A stretch of DNA of 64,000 nucleotides, taken from assembly GCA_023422955.1 (NCBI GenBank), contig JAFAGG010000103.1, forward strand, positions 22,872 to 86,871. Direction: 5' to 3'. Both the position numbers and the translations under genes were made by a program. The stretch comes from Pseudomonadota bacterium (GTDB taxonomy: Bacteria > Pseudomonadota > Gammaproteobacteria > Burkholderiales > Burkholderiaceae_D). The notes beneath the pieces were generated by a model. The model worked only from the letters and a program-made list of their open reading frames with translations. It had not been told where the DNA came from and searched no databases. Below are positions 7,410 through 16,042 of this stretch, piece after piece (positions within the stretch are counted from its first letter, which is position 1; each line of letters begins with the position of its first letter).

Positions 7410-9647
7410 ATGAAGATCCGCAAGCGCGGGTGGTCCGTTGCTGCAGTGCTGAGCCTGCCGCCGCTACTTTTTTCTCAAGCCGTTTATGCACAGGCTGTGC
7501 AGAGTTCGGGGAGTTCGATGCTGGATACGGTGGTTGTCACCGCCAGCCGGGTAGAGCAGGAGGCCGCCGATGTGCCGGCAACCATTACCGCGATTTCAGC
7601 TGAGCAGATCGATCGGGAAATGCCGAATGATTTGCAGGATTTGATGCGCTACGAAGCGGGCGTTTCGGTGCGGGTGCAGCCCAACCGTGCTTCAGCCGTC
7701 TTCTTGTCCACCGGGCGTGGCGGTAATGAAGGCATCAATATCCGGGGCCTGGAAGGCGACCAGGTGCGCTTGCAGGTGGACGGTGTGCGTCTGCCTTCGA
7801 TTTACAATTCCGGTCCGTATACCGCAGGCCGCGGCAACTATATCGACCCGGAAGCCTTCAAGCGCGTCGAAATCCTGCGCGGTTCGGCCTCAACGCAGTT
7901 CGGCAGCGACGGCCTGGCCGGTGCAGTCAGTTTCATGACCAAGGATCCGAGCGATTTGCTGACGCTGGGGAAATCCACCCAGTTCGGCATCAAGACCGGT
8001 TATCACTCGATCGACGACAGCTGGGTGCTGGTTCCCAGTTTTGCCGCCAAGGGCGAGCAATGGGAAGGCATGGTCCTGATCAGCTCCAAGCGCGGGCATG
8101 AAACTGAAACCGGTGGCGATAATGATGCAGCGAACCAGACACGCACGACGGCGAATCCTGCCGATACCCAATCCGATTACGTGCTCGCCAAACTGGTGTT
8201 CAAGCCGGACACTCGCCATCGCTTCAAGTTGAGCGCGGAAAGTCTGGAGCGTGAAAACGAATCGGAAATTCTGAGCTTCTTCGGCAATCCTTCTGCTGCA
8301 GCGGGATTGAATGATGTCGATGTCAGGGAAGACATCAGCCGCAAAATGGTGAAGCTCGATTACAACTACCTGGATGCGGACAATTCCTGGTTCCAGGCGG
8401 CGCATGCCAATCTCTATCACCAGAGAACCGATAACCAGCAGTACGGTTTCGAAGCCCGTACCTCGGCGACCGGATGGAACACCCGCTATCGCGACACCTT
8501 GTACGCGGAAAATGTGACCGGCGGCAGCTTCCAGATGGAAAGCAATTTCGGCAAGGATGTCACGCATCGCATGGTGTATGGCGTCGATGCTTCCTGGACG
8601 GATATTGAGTCGCTGAAGGATGGCGCAAACATACGCGATGGAGTTCCTATTGTTGGTACTGGCTCCTTTGCAGTGAACAAGAGCTTCCCCGATACCGAGT
8701 ATCGTTTGCTGGGCGCCTTTATCCAGGATGAAATCAGCATTGGCAATCTCGCCATCATTCCCGGTCTGCGCCTGGATAGCTTCAAGCTGACGCCGAAACC
8801 GGATGCGCTGTACACGGACAATAACAGTGCGCCGGTCGCCACCCTGTCCGACGAAGAGCTGTCGCCAAAACTGGGCGCCGTGTGGAAGCTGTCGCCGATG
8901 GTGAACCTGTTCGCACAATACTCGCACGGCTTCCGGGCGCCGGCTCCGTCGCAGGTGAATGGCGGCGTGACCAATATGACGGCGACCAATCCGTACACCT
9001 CGATTGGCAACCCGAACCTGAAGCCCGAGACTTCCGATTCGTTTGAGCTGGGCTGGCGCGGCCGCACCGATGCGCTGAGCTACAGTGCCAGCGTATTCCA
9101 TGGCAAATACAAGAATTTCATCGCCAGCAATGTACGTGTCGGCGGCAGTGGTACTGCGGTTGATCCTACTGTGTATCAGTCCGTCAACCTGTCAGACGTA
9201 AAAATTCGTGGTTTCGAACTGCGCGGAGAGTGGAAGTTCATGCCGCAGTGGGTCGCCATTGCCAGCTATGCGCATGCGAAGGGCGATCAAACCAGGGAAG
9301 GTGTTTCCACGCCGGTGGATACCATCGATCCTGACAAGCTGATCATGGGAGTTCGTTACAGCGGCGAACGCCTGGGAACGCAGGCGATCTTGACTGCCGT
9401 AGAACGCAAGAAGCGCAGCCCGCATCCTGCAACGTCCTTCACGCCGGGCGGTTACAGCGTGGTGGATCTGACTGCCTGGTACAAGCTGAGCCGCAATGCC
9501 TCCGTGAATGTCGGCCTGTTCAACCTGTTCGACAAGAAGTATTTCCAATGGGCGGACGTGCGCGGACTATCGGCAACCACTATGGGACTGGATTCCTACA
9601 GCCAGGCCGGCCGCAACTTTGCCGTCAGCATGAACTACCAGTTCTGA
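7410..9647 (+). CDS. TonB-dependent outer membrane receptor (haem/haemoglobin receptor-like)
   Basis: A 745-residue outer membrane transporter for import of a large iron ligand, driven by TonB. The start at 7410 is chosen because AGGGAG lies just upstream and it gives a clean signal peptide ending AVYAQA. Next come a TonB box (about LDTVVVTAS), the plug domain (about residues 45-165, with IRGLEGDQVRLQVDGVR) and a 22-strand barrel ending in Phe. The motifs FRAP (near 508) and NPNL (near 534) are typical of the haem/haemoglobin receptor family. However, the histidine usually found between them is absent, so the ligand is uncertain. It is the first gene of the Fur-controlled operon. Confidence 0.9.
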   Translation: MKIRKRGWSVAAVLSLPPLLFSQAVYAQAVQSSGSSMLDTVVVTASRVEQEAADVPATITAISAEQIDREMPNDLQDLMRYEAGVSVRVQPNRASAVFLSTGRGGNEGINIRGLEGDQVRLQVDGVRLPSIYNSGPYTAGRGNYIDPEAFKRVEILRGSASTQFGSDGLAGAVSFMTKDPSDLLTLGKSTQFGIKTGYHSIDDSWVLVPSFAAKGEQWEGMVLISSKRGHETETGGDNDAANQTRTTANPADTQSDYVLAKLVFKPDTRHRFKLSAESLERENESEILSFFGNPSAAAGLNDVDVREDISRKMVKLDYNYLDADNSWFQAAHANLYHQRTDNQQYGFEARTSATGWNTRYRDTLYAENVTGGSFQMESNFGKDVTHRMVYGVDASWTDIESLKDGANIRDGVPIVGTGSFAVNKSFPDTEYRLLGAFIQDEISIGNLAIIPGLRLDSFKLTPKPDALYTDNNSAPVATLSDEELSPKLGAVWKLSPMVNLFAQYSHGFRAPAPSQVNGGVTNMTATNPYTSIGNPNLKPETSDSFELGWRGRTDALSYSASVFHGKYKNFIASNVRVGGSGTAVDPTVYQSVNLSDVKIRGFELRGEWKFMPQWVAIASYAHAKGDQTREGVSTPVDTIDPDKLIMGVRYSGERLGTQAILTAVERKKRSPHPATSFTPGGYSVVDLTAWYKLSRNASVNVGLFNLFDKKYFQWADVRGLSATTMGLDSYSQAGRNFAVSMNYQF

Positions 9648-9675
9648 TCCGTTTCAGCGTAGCAAGGACAACATC

Positions 9676-12600
9676 ATGAAAGCCATTTGGCAAAATTTTT
9701 TCCGGCGAGTTGCCCAGCGTAACCGAGGACGATGGGGAATGCCCGGAGCGGCCTGGCTGCATGGTGTTGTCCTGGTGCTGGCGGGACTGCTAAGTCTCGG
9801 CGCTCAGGCAACATCGGTCTTAGTGGTGACCAGCAGCCCGGTCGCCCCCGGCAAGTTCCGCATGCTGGAGGAAGTGGCGGCGCCCTATGAGGTGAAGATA
9901 GAAGCGCGTTATGCGGAAAAGCTGCCCACGGAAGTGGATGGCGGTTTGTTCGCGGGGTATGACATCGTGCTGTTCGATACGCCGCGCGACCACATCCGGG
10001 ATTCGATACAGGCGCGGCTTGCAAAAGCCTTGCCCGACCTGGAAGTGCCATCGCTGTGGCTGCACACCAGCGCTCCGGCATGGAACGGCTTGCCGGATGA
10101 ATTGGCCAAGCGGCTGCACAGCTATTACATCAACGGCAGCAAGACCAATTACCAGCGTTTCTTCGAATCGCTGGCAGCTTACCGTAGCGGCCGCGACTGG
10201 AAGGCAGTGGCTGCGCCTATCGTATTTCCCAAGTCGGCGATCTATCACCCGGATGCGCCGGCCATCGTTTTCAATAGCACGGAAGAATATTTCGCATGGA
10301 AGAAGGTTGATTTGGCCAAGCGTCCGCCCGTGATCGCGATCGCCATGCATCAGCAATACGTGAGCGCCGATCAGACCGCTTTCATCGACGACATGATTGC
10401 CCGCATCGAAGCGGGCGGCGCGGTGCCGCTGGTGTTTTACAGCCCGGTGATGGATGCCGATGCGATGACATCGATGATGGCGCCGCATGGCAAGCCGATT
10501 GCCAATGTGCTGATCAACACGCAAATCATGCTGAACCCGGAAGGGCGCAAGAAAGAGTTTGAAGCGCTGGGCGTGCCGGTGCTGCAGGCCATGCCTTACC
10601 GCAAGGGCGATGCCGCCGCCTGGGAGGCTGACCCCCATGGCGTCGCGCTGATGGATGTGCCGTTCTACCTGGCGCAGGCCGAATATGCCGGCGTCACCGA
10701 CATCATGATTGCGGCGGCCACGGACGCCAAGACCGACCAGGTGGTGCCGATCGCACCGCAATCTGCCTCGGTAATCAACAAGGCGTTGCGCCTGGCCGAG
10801 CTCAAGACCAAGGCACCGGCCGACAAAAAAGTCGCGATCATGTTCTGGAACTATCCGCCGGGAGAAAAGAACCTCGGCGCATCCTTCATGAATTTGCCCA
10901 AGAGCCTGGATGCGACGCTGGCGGCGATGCGGGAATCCGGTTATGCAACCAGCACGCCGGGCGATGCAGAAATTGTCACGGCGCTGCAGCGCATGCTCGC
11001 GCCGAGTTACCGCGCGCCGGACGACAATCGCGAACTGAACAAGCTGATCGAAGACGACCTGGCCGCGCTGATGCCGGTCAGCACTTATCGCGCCTGGATG
11101 GATTCCCTGCCGCCGGCGGTCAAACAGCGCCTGCTGAAAGACTGGGGCGATCCGGCCAAGTCCACGATGGTGGTGCGCCGCCAGGGCAAGGATTATTTTG
11201 CGATTCCGCGACTGAAGCTGGGCAATGTGATCATCCTGCCGCAAGCCGGTCGCGGCGAGCGCGACGAAGACAAGGAGAAGGCGCTGTATCACTCCAGCGT
11301 CGCCTCGCCGCCGCCTTTCTATCTGGCGAGCTACCTGTGGCTGCGCCAGGAATTCGGCGCCGATGCGCTGGTGCATTACGGCACCCACGGCACCCAGGAG
11401 TGGCTGCCGGGCAAGGAGCGCGGTCTGTCGGTGTACGACTATCCGTTGCTGGCGCTGGGCGATGTGCCGGTGATTTATCCGTATATCGTCGATAACGTCG
11501 GCGAAGCGCTGCAGACCAAGCGCCGCGGCCGCGCCGTGACGCTGTCGCACCAGACGCCGCCGTTCGCGCCGGCCGGATTGCATGAAACGCTGACGCGCAT
11601 CCACGATTTGCTGCATGACTGGATGGGCCAGGACGAGGGTGCGGTCAAGCAGAAGATCGCCGAGGAATTGCTGCAGCATGTACGCAAGGAACGCATAGAC
11701 AAGGACATGAACTGGGACGAGCGCCTCGTCGCAGCTGACTTCCCTGGTTTCATCATCGCGCTGCACGATCATCTGCATGAAGTGGCGGAAGCGGTGCAGC
11801 CTATGGGCCTGCATACCTTCGGCCGCGGCTCCGATGAGAAGTGGCGCCTGGGCACGGTCATGATGATGCTGGGGCGCGACTTCTGGGAAGCGTCGGCCGC
11901 GCCCGGCGAAGAAGCCGATGAGGCGCTGGTGGCCGATTATGAAAAGCTGACCGAGACTGCGCCGTATCGCCTGCTCAAGCTCCACATCGTTGACGGCGAG
12001 TCGCTTGACGGCTTGTCTCAGCCCTTGCGCGAAGCGATGGAGAAGGGCAAGCGCTGGTACGCGGACCTGGGCGCAGCCGGTGAAATGCGCGGTTTGCTGG
12101 CCGCGCTGGAAGGCCGCTACATTCCGACTTCCTATGGCGGCGATCCGATCAAGAATCCGGATTCGCTGCCGACCGGGCGCAACCTGTATCCGTTCGATCC
12201 TTCGCGCATTCCGACCAGGGCTGCCTGGGAAGCGGGCAAGGAAGCGATGGAGCAACTGATCGCTGCCCACGTGGAGAATTCAGGCCGCGCGCCCAAGAAA
12301 CTGACCTTCTCTTTATGGTCGGTGGAAACCATGCGTCACCAGGGCATGCTGGAAGCACAGGCGCTGTGGGGCATGGGCGTGGAGCCGGTATGGGATCAGG
12401 GCGGGCGCGTGACCGATGTGAAGCTGGTGCCGCGCGAGCAACTGGGACGTCCGCGTGTCGATATCGTGCTGTCGGCAACCGGCCTGTACCGCGACCATTT
12501 TCCCAACGCGATGAAGCTGCTGGCCAAGGCGGCCAAGCTGGCGTCGGAAGCAGACGAGCGCGATAACCCGGTGGCTGCGAATGCGCGCGAGATCACCGCG

Positions 12601-13716
12601 CAATTGCTGAAGCAGGGCTGGTCGCAGCAGGCCGCCGCCAATGCAGGCAAGACTCGCATCTTCGCATCGGAGTCGGGCAAGTACGGCACCGGCCTGGATG
12701 ACGCGGCGCTGGCCACCGATACCTGGGACAGCAAGGCCGAAGGCGATCGCAAGCTGGCGCAGCTTTACATGTCGCGCATGCAGTACGCGTATGGGCCGGA
12801 CGAAGATGACTGGGGCAAGAGTGCTCAGGAACTGGGCAACGGCAAGCCGGGCAACCTGTATGCCAGTCACCTTAAAGGCACGGAGGGCGCAGTGCTGTCG
12901 CGCACGTCCAATCTGTACGGCATGCTGACCACCGACGATCCCTTTCAGTACCTCGGTGGTATCGGACTGGCAGTGCGTGAGCTCGACGGCAAGGCGCCTG
13001 AGCTTTACATCTCCAATCTGCGCGGCAGCGGCTCCGGCAAGGTGGAAGGCGCTGCGCAATTCCTGGCCAAGGAACTGGCCAGCCGCAATTTCCATCCCGG
13101 TTACATCAAGGGCCTGATGGCGGAGGGTTATGCCGGGACCTTGCAGGTGCTCGACAGCATGAACAACTTCGCCGGCTGGACTTCGGTGGCGCGCGAAATC
13201 GTGCGCGACGACCAGTGGCAGGAATTCGCCGATGTCTATGTGCGCGACAAGCACGATCTTGGGCTGAAGGAGTGGTTCGAGCGCGAGAATCCGCATGCGC
13301 TGGCGCAGACCATAGAACGAATGCTGGAAGCGGCGCGCCATGGTTACTGGCAGGCCGATGAAGCAACCGTGAAGGAACTCAAGGATCGTTATCGCGAACT
13401 GGCGCAGCAGTATGACGTGCGCACCGATAATGCCAAGCTGGAAGCTTTTGTCGGCATGGATGGTTTCGGGCTGGATGCCGCAGCGCCTGCGCCAGCAGCG
13501 CAGCAGGCAGCAACAGTTCAGCAGCCTGCGCCGCCGCAAGCGCCGCAGCAGCAGGAAGTCTCCGAGCCGCAACTGGAAAACGTGACCGGCATGAAGCTGG
13601 AACAGGTGCAGCAGGAAATCGTCGATACCCTCAGTGCACTGCTGATGATCTCGCTGGCAGTCCTGATGTTATTCCCCCTGATCGGCGCCTGGCGCCAATG
13701 GAGAAAAACCGCATGA
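9676..13716 (+). CDS. Exported, membrane-tethered CobN/HmuS-like class I chelatase
   Basis: A 1346-residue member of the CobN/BchH chelatase large-subunit family. The family signature HYGTHGTQEWLPGK lies at residues 567-580. Unlike cytosolic CobN it starts with a signal sequence (hydrophobic stretch about 30-45, ending AQA). It ends with a Pro/Gln/Ala-rich linker (about 1270-1300) and a single C-terminal membrane helix (about 1320-1338), so the catalytic part should face the periplasm. No CobS, CobT, ChlI or ChlD partner is present. Neighbours are a TonB receptor, a ChaN-type protein and an ExbB-like channel. HmuS of Bacteroidota haem operons has the same family and context and is described, as I recall, as a haem dechelatase. 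That role, rather than cobalt insertion, is my inference. Confidence 0.85.
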   Translation: MKAIWQNFFRRVAQRNRGRWGMPGAAWLHGVVLVLAGLLSLGAQATSVLVVTSSPVAPGKFRMLEEVAAPYEVKIEARYAEKLPTEVDGGLFAGYDIVLFDTPRDHIRDSIQARLAKALPDLEVPSLWLHTSAPAWNGLPDELAKRLHSYYINGSKTNYQRFFESLAAYRSGRDWKAVAAPIVFPKSAIYHPDAPAIVFNSTEEYFAWKKVDLAKRPPVIAIAMHQQYVSADQTAFIDDMIARIEAGGAVPLVFYSPVMDADAMTSMMAPHGKPIANVLINTQIMLNPEGRKKEFEALGVPVLQAMPYRKGDAAAWEADPHGVALMDVPFYLAQAEYAGVTDIMIAAATDAKTDQVVPIAPQSASVINKALRLAELKTKAPADKKVAIMFWNYPPGEKNLGASFMNLPKSLDATLAAMRESGYATSTPGDAEIVTALQRMLAPSYRAPDDNRELNKLIEDDLAALMPVSTYRAWMDSLPPAVKQRLLKDWGDPAKSTMVVRRQGKDYFAIPRLKLGNVIILPQAGRGERDEDKEKALYHSSVASPPPFYLASYLWLRQEFGADALVHYGTHGTQEWLPGKERGLSVYDYPLLALGDVPVIYPYIVDNVGEALQTKRRGRAVTLSHQTPPFAPAGLHETLTRIHDLLHDWMGQDEGAVKQKIAEELLQHVRKERIDKDMNWDERLVAADFPGFIIALHDHLHEVAEAVQPMGLHTFGRGSDEKWRLGTVMMMLGRDFWEASAAPGEEADEALVADYEKLTETAPYRLLKLHIVDGESLDGLSQPLREAMEKGKRWYADLGAAGEMRGLLAALEGRYIPTSYGGDPIKNPDSLPTGRNLYPFDPSRIPTRAAWEAGKEAMEQLIAAHVENSGRAPKKLTFSLWSVETMRHQGMLEAQALWGMGVEPVWDQGGRVTDVKLVPREQLGRPRVDIVLSATGLYRDHFPNAMKLLAKAAKLASEADERDNPVAANAREITAQLLKQGWSQQAAANAGKTRIFASESGKYGTGLDDAALATDTWDSKAEGDRKLAQLYMSRMQYAYGPDEDDWGKSAQELGNGKPGNLYASHLKGTEGAVLSRTSNLYGMLTTDDPFQYLGGIGLAVRELDGKAPELYISNLRGSGSGKVEGAAQFLAKELASRNFHPGYIKGLMAEGYAGTLQVLDSMNNFAGWTSVAREIVRDDQWQEFADVYVRDKHDLGLKEWFERENPHALAQTIERMLEAARHGYWQADEATVKELKDRYRELAQQYDVRTDNAKLEAFVGMDGFGLDAAAPAPAAQQAATVQQPAPPQAPQQQEVSEPQLENVTGMKLEQVQQEIVDTLSALLMISLAVLMLFPLIGAWRQWRKTA

Positions 13717-14621
13717 AAATTAAATCCCTATCCTTCGGTCTGTTGATGCTGGCGGGCAGCCTGGGCATGCAGGCTGCTGCGCAGACCGCGCATCCCCTGG
13801 ATGGCCGCATCTGGGATACCCGCAGCAAGAGCTTTGTTACGGCGGATGCCGTTTATGATCAGGCTGCGTCCAGCAATCATGTGCTGCTGGGTGAAAAGCA
13901 TGACAGCGAAATTCATCACCAGTTGCAACTGCAAGCCTTGCAGGCGCTGGATGCAAGAGGCGTTCGCCCGACGCTGGCACTGGAACAGTTCGACAGCGAG
14001 CATCAGGCGGCGCTGACGGCTGCGCAAAAAACTGGCACCAGCGATGCGGAAAAACTGGCCGATGCCGGTCAGCTCAATCGCAAGGGCTGGCGCTGGCCGA
14101 TGTACAAGGATCTGATCGGCTATGCAGCAGAAAAGAACTGGCCGCTGGCGGCTGCCAACCTGTCGCGCGCCGAAGGCCGGGATATCGCGATGGGCAAGAT
14201 CGTGCCGCAATTGCCTGCAGCCGATGTTGCGCAGATAGCAGCCATGGAGGATGAGATCGTGCAGGGACACTGCGGCCAGCGTCCGCCGCAGGACAGGCTT
14301 GCCGCCATCGTCAATGCGCAGCGCGCGCGTGACCAGCGCATGGCTGAAGCGCTGGCAGCCAGCAAGGCGCCGACCGTGCTGATCGCCGGCGCCGGCCACG
14401 TGCGGCGTGACCGCGCCGTGCCGCGTTATCTGAAAGATGGCGACAAGGCGCTCGCGATTGCCTATGTCGAAACCCGGGAAGGCAAGACCTCACCCGATGA
14501 TTACGATGCAGCAGGTTTCGACCTGCTGTGGTTCACCGCCGCCACGCCACGTGGCAATCCCTGCGCCCAGCCCATCGCCGGTTCGGTCGCTGCTCCCTCT
14601 TCGCAATCCAAGGAAAAATAA
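13713..14621 (+). CDS. ChaN family haem-binding periplasmic protein
   Basis: A 302-residue member of the ChaN/Tiki superfamily (haem-binding uptake proteins such as Campylobacter ChaN). The start at 13713 gives an ATGA overlap with the stop of the chelatase gene, implying translational coupling. A signal peptide ends near QAAAQTA. There is no lipobox cysteine, so it is probably soluble and periplasmic rather than a lipoprotein like ChaN. Family motifs include LLGEKHDSEIHH (about residues 51-62) and LIAGAGHVRRD (about 228-238). Two cysteines near 188 and 290 could form a disulfide. It probably holds haem on its way to or from the chelatase. Confidence 0.85.
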   Translation: MKIKSLSFGLLMLAGSLGMQAAAQTAHPLDGRIWDTRSKSFVTADAVYDQAASSNHVLLGEKHDSEIHHQLQLQALQALDARGVRPTLALEQFDSEHQAALTAAQKTGTSDAEKLADAGQLNRKGWRWPMYKDLIGYAAEKNWPLAAANLSRAEGRDIAMGKIVPQLPAADVAQIAAMEDEIVQGHCGQRPPQDRLAAIVNAQRARDQRMAEALAASKAPTVLIAGAGHVRRDRAVPRYLKDGDKALAIAYVETREGKTSPDDYDAAGFDLLWFTAATPRGNPCAQPIAGSVAAPSSQSKEK

Positions 14622-15115
14622 TGATCGAGTCGTCTGCTATTGAACTGTTGATGTACCAGGTCGGCCAGCTTTTCATGCTGCCGGTGCTGATACTGGTCGC
14701 CGCGATGTTTGCGTACTCGCTGTATGCGCTGGGCGGCTTTGTCGTGCAGTTGCTGCAACGTCGCCATCGCGGCGAAAAGCTGGGCGGCTATCCGCTGCTG
14801 CAGTATGCCGGCAAGCATGAGAATGTATCGCTGGATGAACTCGACCTGGTTGCGCACAAGCTGCTGGAACCTTCGCGCATTGCCAGCCGGGTTGCACCCA
14901 TGCTGGGCCTGATCGGCACCATGATCCCCATGGGGCCGGCGCTTAAATCGCTGACCGACGGCAACTTGGGGCAGGTGTCGGGCAATCTGACGGTAGCGTT
15001 CTCGGTGGTGATCATCGCGCTGATCGCAGCCAGCATTACCTACTGGATTTCCAATGTGCAGCGCTGCTGGCTAGCCGAAGAATTGCTGCAGATCCAGAAG
15101 GAGAGAGCGGTATGA
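14621..15115 (+). CDS. MotA/TolQ/ExbB family proton channel protein
   Basis: A 164-residue inner membrane protein with three likely membrane helices (about residues 12-36, 90-108 and 118-142). It has the family segment GLIGTMIPMGPAL and a hydrophobic pore helix. The ATG overlaps the preceding stop (TAATG), and a start here is far better than upstream in-frame alternatives. It is followed at once by a DUF2149 gene whose product has ExbD-like topology. Together they probably form a PMF-driven stator that energises either the receptor or the tethered chelatase. The exact partner is not known. Confidence 0.85.
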   Translation: MIESSAIELLMYQVGQLFMLPVLILVAAMFAYSLYALGGFVVQLLQRRHRGEKLGGYPLLQYAGKHENVSLDELDLVAHKLLEPSRIASRVAPMLGLIGTMIPMGPALKSLTDGNLGQVSGNLTVAFSVVIIALIAASITYWISNVQRCWLAEELLQIQKERAV

Positions 15116-15432
15116 GCATCAAGCTGCTGCACGAACCCGAGAACGACGATCCGATACTCTCGGTCGTCAACATCATCGACATCTTCCTCGTCATCATCGC
15201 CGCCTTGCTGATCACGGTTGCGCAGAATCCGCTGCTCAATGCCTTCAGTCAGCAGGATGTAACCATCATTACCGATCCGGGCAAGCCCAACATGGAAATG
15301 ATCGTGAAGAAAGGGGAAAAGATCGAACACTACAAGTCCAGCGGCGCCATAGGCCAGGGCGAGGGTGCCAAGGCCGGCACGGCCTACCGCATGAAGGATG
15401 GTTCCATCGTGTATGTGCCTGAGGCGCCTTGA
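15112..15432 (+). CDS. DUF2149 protein, ExbD-like topology
   Basis: A 106-residue protein of the DUF2149 family. It has a short cytoplasmic N-terminus, one membrane helix (about residues 18-40) starting with an Asp (NIIDIFLVIIAAL), and a small periplasmic domain. This is the topology of ExbD/TolR, including a membrane-embedded acidic residue that could take part in proton transfer. It overlaps the ExbB-like gene by 4 bp (ATGA). DUF2149 genes are known companions of CobN/HmuS-type operons, and I assign no independent function. Confidence 0.82.
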   Translation: MSIKLLHEPENDDPILSVVNIIDIFLVIIAALLITVAQNPLLNAFSQQDVTIITDPGKPNMEMIVKKGEKIEHYKSSGAIGQGEGAKAGTAYRMKDGSIVYVPEAP

Positions 15433-15517
15433 AGGAAGGGACAGAACGATGCGGGAGCAAACATCAGCCACTCCCTGTTCCGCAAATCCGTTTCGATAAA
15501 GCAGATAAGGTAGAAGC

Positions 15518-15549
15518 ACAAAGCGCCGGCGAGCCCGGCGCTTTTTTCT
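15518..15549 (+). terminator. Terminator of the Fur-regulated chelatase operon
   Basis: Stem AAGCGCCGG / CCGGCGCTT (15521-15529 and 15535-15543) with loop CGAGC, followed by TTTTTCT. It lies 89 bp after the DUF2149 stop codon. Confidence 0.88.
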
Positions 15550-16042
15550 ATTGCGGTCCTGTTCCGATACGCGGTCGCGATAGAAAAATTTCTTGTGCGA
15601 TAAGTAACTTTAAATCTGAAGATCAGCGGGCTTGAGCGGCGCCTTCCATTTTTTCAGAGGCCGCGGGCAATCCGCGCTTTTAGCAGGTGGGCTGCTTGTC
15701 GAAAGATGTGCGGATATGAAACTCCTGCCTTGCGCATACCGTGCAGCGGGGCGGCAACACACTTTCTCCCGATAGATCTTGCCGATACTTGAGATTCATC
15801 GCGCCCTGTGTATAATGCGCCCTCAACGGGGAAGGGAAGATTGCGGCTTTTGTGGCGCTTCCGTCCTGTTTCCCGGCAAGTCTTATTGTCTTAGCCTCTC
15901 GTTCCCATAACACCACCTATAAAGCGGACGCAGAGATGGCAACGTCTACAGGTACGTTGCTCCTGATGCCATCGGTATGCGGGCATCAGTCCCTGATTAA
16001 GCCCTGCTGAATTGCAAACAAGTAAGCCATATACATAGACAC
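15550..16042. other. Long intergenic region before scpB
   Basis: About 490 bp without a recognised gene. It contains a good promoter near 15789-15816, which leaves a roughly 220-nt leader before scpB. One short frame, 15936-16010, could encode a 24-residue peptide (MATSTGTLLLMPSVCG...), but its ribosome site is weak and it is not claimed as a gene. Confidence 0.5.
15789..15816 (+). promoter_or_regulatory. Promoter for scpB-rluB
   Basis: TTGAGA (15789-15794), a 16-bp spacer and TATAAT (15811-15816). TGTG directly before the -10 also resembles an extended -10. The start would be about 220 bp before scpB. Confidence 0.65.

Noticed and set aside
9820..12270. Long minus-strand open frames opposite the chelatase gene, and similar ones opposite nusA, infB and the TonB receptor
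   Set aside because: They mirror the codon pattern of the real genes, have no family signatures and no ribosome sites.
9676..13716. Annotation as cytosolic cobaltochelatase CobN for vitamin B12 synthesis
   Set aside because: The protein has a signal sequence and C-terminal anchor, no CobS/CobT or other cob genes are present, and no cobalamin riboswitch was seen upstream; a Fur box and haem-type neighbours point elsewhere.
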